A DNA stretch of 64,000 bases. It comes from Nomia melanderi (Eukaryota; Arthropoda; Insecta; Hymenoptera; Halictidae). This document shows, piece after piece, positions 12,604 to 22,684 of the stretch. Each line of letters opens with the position of its first letter. The stretch's first letter is position 1. The notes below the pieces were generated by a model, which saw only the letters and a list, made by a program, of their open reading frames with translations, had not been told where the DNA came from and made no database searches. The stretch spans positions 14,845,501 to 14,909,500 of the forward strand of contig NC_135007.1 in NCBI RefSeq assembly GCF_051020985.1, written 5' to 3'. The position numbers were made by a program, and so were the translations under genes.

Positions 12604-13034
12604 TTAACCCTTCGCGGAATGTCGGCATTTTGCTGAGATCGAACCTCCATGTTTGGAATACCCAGTCATGAACAAATGATTTAACCGTTCGAACAGCAAG
12701 AAATCAGTACACAGTTTCCTTATTCTCTATGATTTAGGCATTCAGTGTTTAATTTAGCAGAATTTGCAGAAGGTTGTGTACATTTCAAAGAATCTTCGCA
12801 AAGGGTTAACATCTCGAATGCACTTTGCGATTTGTTCGATGTCGGCATTTTAGCGAGACGAAATGTTCAAATTTGAAAGACCAATTCGTAGACGAGTGAT
12901 CTAATTAGCTGAACAGCAAGAGGTCAGCATGTAGTTTTCCTTTTTCTCTAATTGCTGAAGCCGTTGATATAATTTAGCTTCATATGTTGAAGGTTTCATG
13001 TACTTCAAAGAATCTTCGTCCGAAGAAGAGTTAA
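12604..13034 (-). mobile_element. Dimeric family B MITE with linker
   Basis: Two B elements in the reverse direction (12604-12809 and 12806-13034) share the middle TTAA. At the junction the normal B end is replaced by a linker (catctcgaatgcactttgcg to about 12842). The same linker joins B elements at 51873 and, inverted, near 63170-63200. Confidence 0.75.
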
Positions 13035-13639
13035 TTCTTCCCGTTGCGAGCGAAGACGGATCGTCGGACGAACGGCTCCCGACAGAACACGCGACCAGTG
13101 TAACCGCGTACAAACAACTGGTCGGACCGGTCGCGTTCATCCGCGCCTGACCTCTCGATCGCGGGTTAATCGAGGATGCCAGATAACGAAATCAGAATTG
13201 ACGAACAACCGGAGGGTTTACGATCGACGAAATCTTTCGCAATTTATCTTGCCGCTCTCGGAACGCGCCGAGGATCGCGAAGGACCTCGCCGGTCATCGG
13301 TTAATTAATATTATTGCTCGCGGCGGAGGGATATTTATTGAAAAAATGCGGCTCGTGTTATCGGGGAACGGCGCGCACGGCGAACAGATTAAGTAATTCC
13401 AAGTGGAAGCGGCATTATCTGCGTTCGACCGGACAGCGAGCAGATACTCTCCTGTATCGGGCGATTAAGACGAATAATACGTGCCAATTTTAACTCGTTA
13501 ACACGTTTCGCTCGCAATGGTTCGATTTATTTCGAGCCGAGAATGTCCCAGGGAATTATGCAATCATTATCAGCCGAGAGATACGCAGTGTCAGAAATTT
13601 TCGGGGTTAGAGTTTAAATAACGACACCGTTGCCTTCTC
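13035..13639. other. No gene seen (intron 1)
   Basis: CpG-rich unique sequence with no exon signal I trust. Confidence 0.5.
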
Positions 13640-13981
13640 GAGTTGCACTTCATTCGAGTTCGAAACCGAAAAGCTCCTCCGCAATTTTCAAAACTACAAA
13701 GACAGATCTCCACTTCGTTAATCTTCATTAACCCTTTGCACTCAAGTTTTTCATTTGAAATACTCTATACTTTCTAATTAGACGTAGACAAGATTCTTTA
13801 AAATGAATGTAACAAGAAATCACACATAAATTAGGGAACAAAGCTATTTCCTTTCAATATTTCACCAAATAAATGGTAATGCTATTTCCTTTCAATATTT
13901 CACCAAATAATGGTAAATACCAAAGTTTATAATTTTCCTCTATCAAATCATCTGGCGACTGGGAGTCGCCTCTAGAGTTAA
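13640..13981. mobile_element. Dispersed repeat flank plus family A MITE
   Basis: The flank 13640-13731 (cgaaaccgaaaagctcctcc, gcaattttcaaaactac) recurs at 27375-27522. In both places a family A element follows at the same base. The A element here is 13728-13981, with a short internal duplication of tatttcctttcaatatttca, ending gagtcgcctctagagttaa. Confidence 0.75.
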
Positions 13982-14050
13982 TCTCGATTTAATACGACAT
14001 TGATATTAGTAAAAAGTTCTTACAAATTTTTCGGTGAATGTACAAATGTA

Positions 14051-14266
14051 TTAACCTTTTGCACTCAACAGTATTTTTCATTAAAAATATTCATTACTTT
14101 CTAACTAAATATTAACGATATTTTTCGCAACTGACACAATCGATTATCTTCTATAAATTAAGAGACAGAACTATTCTACTCCGATGTTTTATGTGTTACA
14201 TTACACAAGTAATATTGAATTGAAAATTTGAAAGTTCGCTGCGTCGAATCAGGTGCGAAGGGTTAA
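14051..14266. mobile_element. Family A MITE
   Basis: Runs from TTAACCTTTTGCACTCAAC to aggtgcgaagggttaa (216 bp). The terminal palindrome is lost. Confidence 0.75.
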
Positions 14267-15534
14267 AGCAGTTACTGCTATCTATATTCTCATTCGTCTA
14301 TCTTCGACGAAACTCATCCAATAACCGGAAGCTCCTCGGTGAAGGAACTTTTTCCTGCGTATTTCCAATATTATTTAACATGTTGCGCAAGACCGCCTCT
14401 CCGAGGCATCCGAGCAATCCCGTTTCCCTTCGTTTCGCGACTCCGCGAGCGTTCGCCCCCCTCGTTTCCTCTCCGTCCACGGTATCAGCCGCGATACCGC
14501 GATATCCAAGACGGTCGGACGTCTCGTCTGGCCGGCCAGAACGAAAATAACCGGATATTTACATAATATAATGCGCGTTCCCTGCGACTCTCTAACAGAA
14601 AGATTCCTCGCCGCGCGCAACAGGAATAAAGGCGCGCCTTCGTCCGCAGCGTGCTTCGAACTTGAGTTATCGGCCGATCTCGTCACGAAGGAAATCAGTT
14701 CCCACGTTTCCCAATGATTTTACATATTCCCTGGAAATCTCAATAGCCCCTAGCTCCGTTAGAAAGCCATTCCTCGTATGAAACTTCGAGTTTCAAATAT
14801 AACTCTCCATCTCCTATCACCTTATCTATTATATTATAAACTTCTCTTCGAAATAAATAAATGGATCGATTACCCGGCGATTTGTAATCGGCTCGAAGAA
14901 TCCCACCGATCGAATCGCATTTGCATCGGCGATGAAGGTGACCGGCGTTTAAATGAGAATCGTCGATTAATTCGCTGGATTCTCGTTTGAAATTGAAATC
15001 GAAATAACTCGTTCCGAAAGGCGAAATTTCCTTTCAGGAATTCCGTGTTGTAGTTAGACGCGCAGCCTATGGTAATTCGGTTTGCGGTGGCTATGTTATC
15101 GCGGAACATAAACGGTAACTTTCCTGCTTTCGTTCGGTAACAATGAAACATTGAACCGCTGTTTTCCTCGTTTCGTTTCTAAAGCGGAGGAATGCGCGAT
15201 GGAAACTTCGTCGATGATAACATTAAGGCTGACTTCTCCGACGATAGCTTTTAAAGGTTAATTCCGAGCGTGCCGCGGAATATAATCATCTATGGCGCAT
15301 CGCGGCATAATTCTGCGATAACGTGTCCGCCGATTGTTTGCTCGGCAACGGGACGATGACTAGGACCGCCGCCTCTCGGAACTACAATCCGATCGAGCGA
15401 CGCCCGTGACGCATACACGCGAGCGAGCTTCCCTTCTTTATTCTTGTTAATATTGACTCGGTGACAGCGCCCGCGAACGATAATGACGTTGGCTGCCTGT
15501 CCGACGTGTTTGCTCTCTCGCGAGCGAATTACCG
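14267..15534. other. No gene seen (intron 1)
   Basis: CpG-rich blocks at 14390-14690 and 15180-15530 separated by AT-rich DNA. Only chance frames. Confidence 0.5.
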
Positions 15535-15657
15535 CGCTCTCGATCTTCCAATTATGTTACGATTATTCTTTAGATTCTATTCTTTCTTCGTTTATTCTCA
15601 GTCGGTTTCGTAGATCATCCTTTTTAGAATTAATCTGCTGTCTGAATTCTCAATTAA
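15535..15657 (+). repeat. Dispersed repeat, copy 1 of an inverted pair
   Basis: The reverse complement of 41273-41400 matches over cgattattctttagattcta and aatctgctgtctgaattct. It stops at the TTAA where an E element begins. Confidence 0.75.
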
Positions 15658-15854
15658 CACTGCGTCAATTTGACGCATGAATTTGACAAACATTTGTGAA
15701 GTGCTTACGTCGATTTTGATCGATGCAATGGCGTGAATATTTATACCAGTCTATTGTAGAACAACTTTAATTTCCAAGATCTAAACGAAGGAATATTCAT
15801 TTTTCTGGAAACAATGGAATAAACTACAATAAACGATAGTAAATCTAGTGTTAA
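15654..15854 (-). mobile_element. Family E piggyBac-like MITE
   Basis: Reverse orientation, 201 bp. It starts TTAACACTGCGTCAATTTGA, where the terminal palindrome directly follows a shortened TIR, and ends aaatctagtgttaa. Confidence 0.75.
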
Positions 15855-15965
15855 GTGTTCAGAACCAAACGATTTCCTTAGAAAATTAATAATTCAATGT
15901 TCGAACTTCAGCTTTTCCAAGCTGAAAGTTTTCTATAGTGAATCGTCTTTCATAGAAGCAAGTGA

Positions 15966-16060
15966 TTAACCCTTTGCGGACGAATGTCATTTCGGCGAGA
16001 TCAAATTTCCGTATTTGGAAAAGTCGCAGACGAATGATTCGATTACTCAAACATCAAGAG
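15966..16060 (+). mobile_element. Family B MITE, left part
   Basis: TTAACCCTTTGCGGACGAAT at 15966 followed by B sequence, breaking off near 16060. Confidence 0.65.
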
Positions 16061-16608
16061 AGTGTGTCCACGATGGACTTGGAGACAAAGTTTCTCCGAT
16101 TCAATTACCGTTGAATGATCGCTAACCCACGATCGACGCGTGATTTTTCCGACCGAAGGAACGAAGGAAAGCCAAAAAGGAAAAGAATCCTCTGCAGGCA
16201 GACGCGGAGAACCACTGATCGTCCTCTGTAATCCGAGATTTTCGCGGTTTCGCCGTCCCATCGCGAGCCGCAGCTGTCCTATTCGGATAAGTCTGGCACA
16301 ACTGTTACTGCCGACGAGAAAGAGAAAGAGAGAGCTTCTCCGCTTTTTCTCTCGATCTTCCCGCGATCGCGTCGCCGGCGTTTTCTCACGAAAAATTGCC
16401 TGGGGAACACGCTCGCTGAAAATCTGCTCGCCTACGTGACGCAACCGACCGCAACGAACATAGGCTGGCGTGTCCAATGACGAAATCGCAGCGCGGAAAC
16501 GTTAGCGCCGTTATCTTCACGTCTTTTCCGAGAAGATCCGCATTTTCACCTGGAAAATATTCGGTTTCCATTGTTCTACCATGTCACTGGAATTTTTCAT
16601 AGAAACTT
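16061..16608. other. No gene seen (intron 1)
   Basis: Frames up to 144 codons lie on the minus strand over GC-rich DNA, mirrored by plus-strand frames. No gene is supported. Confidence 0.5.
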
Positions 16609-16937
16609 GGACAACTCTTTGCGGTCCTAAGTGCTCTTGGTTACTCACTTTAGTTCATTCAATTATAGGTTAATATGACACTATTTATTTATTCAAGAAT
16701 ATTTGGGAGTCATTGAAATGTTACCTTAAATGGTACAATTGTGATGCTATAAATAAATATAGAAAAAATTGTTAAAACAGGTAGAGGTAGAGAACAAACC
16801 GAATTTTGTTGGATATATGAGATATAAGAAAGTGGAGCAATTATTAAGAATCTCGACTTCCCAGTTTCTGGTTAATGAGGAAAACTGTTTTGAGCACATG
16901 GAAGTTTTGATGAGTGTTTACGTGGCAGAAGTGTTAA
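16609..16937. mobile_element. Family F remnant joined to a reverse family H remnant
   Basis: The F part (ctctttgcggtcctaagtgc, then tatttgggagtcattgaaat) runs to about 16780. It passes into reverse H sequence (aaaccgaattttgttggata, tatgagatataagaaa) ending ggcagaagtgttaa at 16937. An open frame at 16769-16972 lies in this junction and is not a gene. Confidence 0.65.
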
Positions 16938-17374
16938 AAGGAATAGCGATTGTACTTCGCACCCGATTTTAATCTTCGCTGCGCAGAACCTGGTAATCTG
17001 TTGCGGTTTGTAAATCGACGACGACACGAGTTAATTGAGTGACTAATTTTGTGCGGCGCATATGTGTATTATAGAAAACAATATTGCTTGATCACTCTTA
17101 CATATATTACACTTGGAAATTGAAAATATAGGACCAAATTGAGCCAGCATAGCAGTTTTACAGTCAAAAATTCTACTCTCATTCGATTCGAATCCTATCT
17201 GTAATTTTCAATCATTAGAAAGGTAACAAATGTTTCTCTGAGAAATTATTAAAGAAATTCATTTAGCACTACGCAAATTCAATTGTAAATCAATTAAAGT
17301 CTGAACAGATGCTCTCTTGGAGTTTCTATAGCGAAATTTTCAAAAGTCAGTTGAAGTGCTCGGTAGTTTTAGTG

Positions 17375-17589
17375 TTAACACTAGGTTTACAGACATTTAT
17401 TGTACAGTTTATTCTATTGTTCCTGGAGCAGTTGATATTCGTTCATTTAGCTTTGGAAATCGTAGATGTAGAAATCAATCAGGATTCACATTCGTGTAAT
17501 TCGATCAACGAAAACCGAACATTCACCAAATAACGTTCATAAAATTCAATCCGCGTCAAATTTGACGCGTTCCGTAAACCTAGTGTTAA
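17375..17589 (+). mobile_element. Family E piggyBac-like MITE, complete
   Basis: 215 bp from TTAACACTAGGTTTACAG to gtaaacctagtgttaa. A perfect 18-bp palindrome, CGCGTCAAATTTGACGCG, lies at 17552-17569 beside the right end only. A D-like end (ggtagttttagtgttaa) abuts on the left and shares the TTAA. Confidence 0.85.
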
Positions 17590-17820
17590 TATGATATATA
17601 ACACTGAGAGTCACCTCTCGAGTGCAAAGGGTTAATCATTCGTCGCGACATCCACGAATACGAAGAATGCGAAGATTGTATTGATTACTGAAACTAACCA
17701 GTATCAGGTGGAATTCGAATATTCCTCGATATCGACCAGCGAGACAGGAAATTGTAAGATTCGCATTCCAATCTGAATCTATTACATTCAGGATCACAGA
17801 ATGTAAGATTCAAATGCGCC
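17586..17820 (-). repeat. Dispersed repeat, copy 1 of an inverted pair 35 kb apart
   Basis: The reverse complement of 52808-53071. It includes a family A remnant (17586-17635) and 185 bp of non-MITE sequence (tcgtcgcgacatccacgaat, caggtggaattcgaatatt). It ends at caaatgcgcc. The E element at 17375-17589 meets it exactly at the TTAA that hosts a nested A element in copy 2. Confidence 0.85.
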
Positions 17821-18581
17821 GTGAAATGCGAGATTAAAAGAATCCGGTCTTTTTCCGTTAACAAGCTTCGGGTTAAGGTCGACCGTCGAATCCTAATTCG
17901 CCGTCGCGGAGTTCGCGCTCCATTTTCCCTCTCGCTCGCGCCATCGGCGGAAGAGGGAGGGCTCGTTGCACTCGGTCCGCGTCCGTGGAACTCTCCTTTC
18001 GTTTTATGAATAATAAAAGTACCTCGGCCGGGACGAGAGGCGGCCGGAGCAGTTGTTGTTGCGTCAGCCAATAAAAGAAAAACGTGCGAGCCAGAGCGAG
18101 GAGCAGTTTTCGATCCGCGCGCGGTTTACGACTGACGCGGAGTGAATCGAAGTCGGCGATAAACAAGACCACTCCCCGTCTTTAAGGCGAATCCTTTGAG
18201 AGAGTTTCTCGACTTTGATACACCTGTCCCGGCGAACAAAGGACGACGAAAGACACTTTGGCTCTCGCGTCTTCTCGAAACCAGTTCCACGGGCCTCTCG
18301 ACGCACTGCCCGATGTCGCGCCGTAACGGTGACTTCGAGGCTCCCCGGCTAAAATCGAAACCTGCAGCGGAGGAATTTAAATGCAATCAAATTCTTCAAG
18401 TTGAGGGGCGAAGTTAACGCCGCGTTGAACGCTGCGACGATGTTGTCTTTCAATGTTATCAGTATCGCGGGCGACAGTTATCGCCGATGAAGGGAAAATG
18501 CTGTTGAATCGCGTGATAAAGGATGAGACGATTTGCCAGTGTTCTGGTACTTAGGGTTTGTAGAAAATTTTATGGGTTTCA
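17821..18581. other. No gene seen (intron 1)
   Basis: CpG-rich unique sequence with overlapping frames on both strands (up to 99 codons) and no exon signal. Confidence 0.5.
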
Positions 18582-18803
18582 TTAACCCTTGGCGCTCCGG
18601 ATGGTTTTGTAATTTATCAGCGACTAATTTTTATGGTATCTCCGGTGAAAATGAAAAATGCTGTAATTTTTCTTCGATCTTTTATTTTCCTTCTCTGTAA
18701 ATCTCAATGTGGAAAATCGAATGATTTTAGGGTAGTTTCTTTGATTCGTTGAAATATTTGATATAACTGGTGCAATATTGGAGCCTACAGTTCAAAGGGT
18801 TAA
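18582..18803 (+). mobile_element. Family C-like MITE
   Basis: TTAACCCTTGGCGCTCCGG at the left, tacagttcaaagggttaa at the right. The body includes ggttttgtaatttatcagcg. It shares its right TTAA with the next element. Confidence 0.72.
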
Positions 18804-18958
18804 CCCTTTGCGGAGGAATGTCATTTCGATAGGAAACGTTCATTTTGAAGACTAATTATGATTATGTAGTTTCTGCTTTTGCTATTATTTAAGCAATATA
18901 TAATCCAATTTTCGGAAAGAGTTAGAAGTTTGGAAAGTTCCCGATGGCAGAGGGTTAA
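18800..18958 (+). mobile_element. Family B MITE just before Akap200 exon 2
   Basis: TTAACCCTTTGCGGAGGAAT to gatggcagagggttaa (159 bp). Only 26 bp separate it from the exon 2 splice acceptor, so the polypyrimidine tract and perhaps the branch point lie at or inside it. Confidence 0.72.
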
Positions 18959-18984
18959 ACCAGCGTTTCGTTTGATGGTTTCAG

Positions 18985-19140
18985 CAAGAAGAGGTAAAGG
19001 CTGAGGAGACGAAGCAGGAGTCGGCTGGTGAATCGCCCGCGGAAACGGCGGAGGTCACGACACCCACAGAAGCGACCACCCCCGCCAGTCCGAACACTGC
19101 CACTTCGCCAGACAGCAAGGAAACCAAAAAGAAGGAGAAG
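18985..19140 (+). CDS. Akap200: Akap200, second coding exon
   Basis: This is a 156-bp exon of exactly 52 codons between an acceptor (ggtttcag|CAAGAAG) and a donor (AAG|gtgagg). It is read in the frame set by exon 1 and has no stop. The peptide starts QEEVKAEETKQESAGESPAE and ends in SKETKKKEK. It is a Glu/Thr/Ala/Pro-rich disordered linker typical of MARCKS and Akap200 proteins, with no folded domain. Both ends are in phase 0, so the exon can be included or skipped without shifting the frame. Its donor context is the same as that of exon 1. It lies 26 bp after the end of a family B MITE (18800-18958), a very short distance for an acceptor. The sequence shows the exon; alternative use is inference. 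Confidence 0.87.
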
Positions 19141-19309
19141 GTGAGGGAAATCGAGAGGGAGAGACGTTCGTGTCGAAATAGTCGCTGCGTGGTAGATGGA
19201 ATTTTAATGAATATAACGATTCCCGTTTAATGGACGTCTCATGGACGAATCTGTGTCAGTGTCGAGTTTGTCGTTTGGCGAGGTATGAAGGTGTGGTTGG
19301 GCAACTCAC

Positions 19310-19790
19310 TCCCTTAGCATTCTATTCAACGATGTAACACCTTGGAAGGATACAGTACAGAATATTTTCTAAAATATTAGAATATGCAATACTTTCGATA
19401 CACATTTTAACAAAATTTGTGTATCCTATACGTTCTTATAGTTGATGATATTCCTTCTCAGTAACCTTAGCAATCATTCTATTCAACGATGTAACGCGTT
19501 GGAAGGATACAGTACAGAATATTTTCTAGTGGAGAATATTCAAATATCCAATACTTTCGATACACATTTTAACAGAAATTAGTTGATGATAATATTCCTT
19601 CTCAGTAACCTTAGCAATCATTCTATTCAACGATGTAACGCGTTGGAAGGATACAGTACAGAATATTTTCTAATGGAAAATATTAAAATATGCAATATTT
19701 TCCATACACATTTTAACAAAAATCTGTGTATCCTACAAGTTCTTATAGTTGATAATATTCCTTCTCAGTAACACTGACATCAACCAACAG
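19310..19790. repeat. Three-copy tandem repeat of about 145-155 bp
   Basis: Copies start near 19313, 19468 and 19610 with ccttagcaatcattctattc and aaggatacagtacagaatat. The third ends cttctcagtaacac. Confidence 0.87.
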
Positions 19791-19862
19791 TTACCAAGCA
19801 TCTAACTGAGAAAACAACATAAGATCCATCAGTTTCACATTCGTGGCATGTACGGTTGCAGA

Positions 19863-20239
19863 TTGAACCCTAGAACTGCCGGAGTGTCGGAAAACTCAAG
19901 TTTGCATCTATTAACCCTTTGCACTCGACAATTTTCATTACAAATATTCATTACCTTCTGACTAAATATTAACGATATTTTTAACTAACGCGATCGCTTA
20001 TCTTATATAAATTAATAGGCATTACATATCAATCGTTCTAACTCGTTCTAGTGTTAATCTTCGAAACATGAACATCTCATCTCGAAGTGTCTCTCGTCCG
20101 CAAAGGGTTAAAGTCTCAATTTACAATTCGCTCCACCTATAAACTTTCCATACTAACTTCTAAATTATCCGTTCTCAATAATCCCAAACGAAGACATCAA
20201 GTATACGTCTCGTTGACCTGTCCGGCAGTTCTAGCGTAA
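19863..20239. mobile_element. Family J element containing a chimeric A/B MITE
   Basis: The outer ends are ttgaaccctagaactgccgg and ccggcagttctagcgtaa, inverted repeats with mutated TTAA. Inside, 19911-20111 starts as A (TTAACCCTTTGCACTCGAC) and finishes as B (cgtccgcaaagggttaa), so it is a chimera or a deletion across two neighbours. Confidence 0.65.
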
Positions 20240-20354
20240 ACCGAGCGAGCAGCGCTCTCCGCGAGCACGCGCCTTACTAGAATAAGACAACAAGTAGTTG
20301 AGCGCGTAACGAGGGTCCTTACGATCATTATCGATGCCGTTTCCTCGTTCATAG

Positions 20355-20471
20355 ATGAAGAAAAAGTGGTCCTTCAGGTCGATCAGCTTCAGCAAGAAGG
20401 ACAAGAATAAGCCAGCCCGCGACGAAGCGCCCAAGAATGGAGACGTCACCAAGGAGGAAACACTCGCAGAG
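20355..20471 (+). CDS. Akap200: Akap200, third coding exon carrying the MARCKS effector domain
   Basis: This 117-bp exon of 39 codons sits between an acceptor (cgttcatag|ATGAAG) and a strong donor (GCAGAG|gtgagt). It encodes MKKKWSFRSISFSKKDKNKP and then an acidic tail ending EETLAE. The KKKWSFRSISFSKKDKNKP block matches the MARCKS phosphorylation-site or effector domain. In the family this basic amphipathic segment binds acidic phospholipid, calmodulin and actin and is released when protein kinase C phosphorylates the serines in WSFRSISF. The two serines and flanking lysines are all present. Joined to exons 1 and 2 the frame stays open for 170 codons. The first codon is ATG; this Met is internal when spliced, though a downstream start here cannot be excluded. 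The PKA-binding and C-terminal parts expected of Akap200 are not found in this window. Confidence 0.93.
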
Positions 20472-20984
20472 GTGAGTCAGGAATTTTCCCTTATCGGGCG
20501 TACGCGCCCGTTTCACGCTACGCTCGCGTGGCAGAATAGCCGGGACGCAAGAAAGTCGCCAAGCGGTCCCGTTAATTCATACTCGCCGTTGTTTCGTTGG
20601 ATTCTGCTGGCTGAACCAGTCCGCTTCGACTTCCGCGGGAAAAACAATTACTCTTGACAATGGTAGTCTTAATGTTTTCATTCACGTCTAGGTCTGGTTC
20701 ACCTTCTTTCAATGGCTCGTTCGAGGAATATTGACGACCGAACCTTTACTTCGATTTAGAAAGTTAACTACCTTTATTCACTGGTCTGAGAGGTTTGCAT
20801 TCGAAGCTGGGTAGACATTGTTCGTTGATTAACGGATACACGTTTTACCGATTGTCTTCGAAGAAAGTCGCGTTATTTCGAGTAAATGAATTATTAGGTC
20901 AGTTGATCGAGTATCAGACATCTCAATCTTTTTTTAATTTAAAAAGAACTTACGAAAGCTTCACGGCTGAAGGATTAATTGCAG

Positions 20985-21450
20985 TCGAACGTCGAAATTT
21001 CAAGATGAGGTGTTCATATTTGGAATAGTAGGTTGCAAACGAATGATCTAATTACTCGAACAGTAAGAAATCAGAGTGTAGCTCCCCTTTTTCTATCCTT
21101 TAACCCATTCGAGACCGATTGCAATTGATTTCCGAGGCTATAAGATCGGTTGCACACCGTGTGCGCAATAATAATAATGAGCATTTATCAGTTATTCTGA
21201 GTAAAGTAGTCGTCGAGATTTTTTTGAATTAATAGTATCTGTAAAGTATAGAAAAACAAAATAAACATACTCACCAACAACAAGAAAATTGAGTTTTTAT
21301 GACTATCGTCTAGAGATTTTAAAAAACTTAATTGGAAATCCCCATGACAGAATTTCGAAATTGCCGTCTCGAATGGGTTAAGCATTCGACAGTTAGCTTC
21401 ATATGTTGCAAGTTTACTGTATTTCGAAGAGTCTTCGTCGGCGAAGGGTT
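20985..21450 (-). mobile_element. Family B MITE split by a family K MITE
   Basis: The B parts flank 21100-21381. K runs from TTAACCCATTCGAGACCG to gtctcgaatgggttaa (282 bp), and the B sequence resumes after it (agttagcttcatatgttgc, then gtcttcgtcggcgaagggtt). A 13-bp palindrome, GCACACCGTGTGC, is at 21152-21164, near one K end only. Confidence 0.78.
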
Positions 21451-22122
21451 GAAGAAGCAATCCTCGAAGCAAATCATCGAGTCATTAGTAACCAGGTGTC
21501 CCATTGTTACCTCTCGTCAGACCCAAAAGCAGCATAGTCGGCTGATTTTCCATTCCGAGGCCGTCTCCGCGATTAATCGTGGGCATCGGGTGTCGGGTCA
21601 GAAAAAGCTTCTGGAGCGCGACCGCGATTATCTGCGTACGGCATGCGCGCAGCGCGTGCTCGCGCCGCTATAACCCATCCCGGCGTGTTCCGATCTGAAT
21701 ACAAAATAAAGAAGCTCGCTCCTCTCGCTCGCGCGGCGGACAGTCCAACTGTTGCTCGCAGCCGAAACCTCCGCTTGATTCATCGCGTGCCCGCGAAGAA
21801 CCTATCTTCGCGAGCCCATAAAATTTCAGACTCCGCTCGATCGATTAACCGGGTCAGCCCAGAACCCGGTGTTGCCCGGGAATAATGGATCCAAACAAAG
21901 CGCGGATCGACGCAGTGGTCCTTAGTGAGAGTATCTAGCTCTTGCTATTAGGAATACCGAGCAATCGAATTTTAGGCTCAAAATGACACGAATGGTATGA
22001 CGTTGAAATTTACGAACCACGTTGTCATCAGTTTTATTCTGTATAGCCTCAATTTTTTGAAATTATTATGCAATTTTACCTTTGGAGTACATCATTCGTT
22101 TTTTTTTTCAATTTTTGCTTAT
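21451..22122. other. No gene seen
   Basis: GC-rich at 21530-21890 with plus-strand frames of 113 and 80 codons that lack splice context. Likely intron 3 of Akap200. Confidence 0.5.
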
Positions 22123-22684
22123 TAAGCCTTTGAACTTTGTAGGCTCCAATATTGCACCAGTTATAATATTAAATATTTTAATGAATCTTAACACTAGGTT
22201 TACGGAGCGCGTCAATTTGACGCACATTGAATTTTGTAAACATCCTTTGGTAAATGTTTCATTATCTATTTTTAAATTTATAATTTTCAAAATCTAAATA
22301 GTGTATAATAGTGTATACTGAATACTATAAAAATTAGTTGCAGTTGATAGATTACGAAACAACCTGGAGTGCTAAGGGTTAATAGTGGAATATTGATGAC
22401 TAGTAGTAGATAAATATACTATTTTTCCTTTATTTTCTTTGTAAAGAATTATCGAATATTTGCATTTCGAAATTTTGGAATCTTTGGATCATAGGATCCT
22501 CGAAGATTTCTTCAGTTGCTGATAGATTACAAAGCAACCTGGAGTGCTAAGGGTTAATAGTGGAATATTGATGACTAGCAGTAGATTAATATACTATTTT
22601 TCCTTTATTTTCTCTGTAAACAATGATCGAATGTAGCATTTCGAAATTTCGCAAAACAAAAGAACCTGTAGTGCTAAGGGTTAA
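22123..22684. repeat. Family C MITE with E insert, then tandem repeats carrying C ends
   Basis: The C element is 22123-22382, broken at 22188 by a truncated E (TTAACACTAGGTTTACGGAG). Two further units follow, each opening aatagtggaatattgatgac and closing with a C-type end (gtgctaagggttaa) at 22557 and 22684. A C end was therefore duplicated along with its flank. Confidence 0.72.

Larger units (their letters stand above)
2124..18984 (+). other. Akap200: Akap200 intron 1
   Basis: The intron spans about 16.9 kb from gtgagg to ttcag. It contains MITEs of families A, B, C, E, F and H, two minisatellites and GC-rich single-copy stretches that are itemised separately. No other exon was recognised in it. 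Confidence 0.8.
19141..20354 (+). other. Akap200: Akap200 intron 2
   Basis: The intron spans about 1.2 kb between phase-0 exons. It holds a three-copy tandem repeat and a J element with a chimeric A/B MITE inside it. The J element ends only about 115 bp before the effector exon. Confidence 0.85.

Noticed and set aside
12901..13140. Peptide resembling STYEAKLYQRLQQLEKKENY, also seen at 51682-52177
   Set aside because: It is the translation of family B MITE sequence. Its recurrence reflects element copies, not a conserved protein.
17694..18071. Shared frame with CNRFRLECESYNFLSRWS-type peptide, also at 52596-52934
   Set aside because: It lies in the inverted dispersed repeat. The similarity is explained at DNA level, and no longer protein is present.
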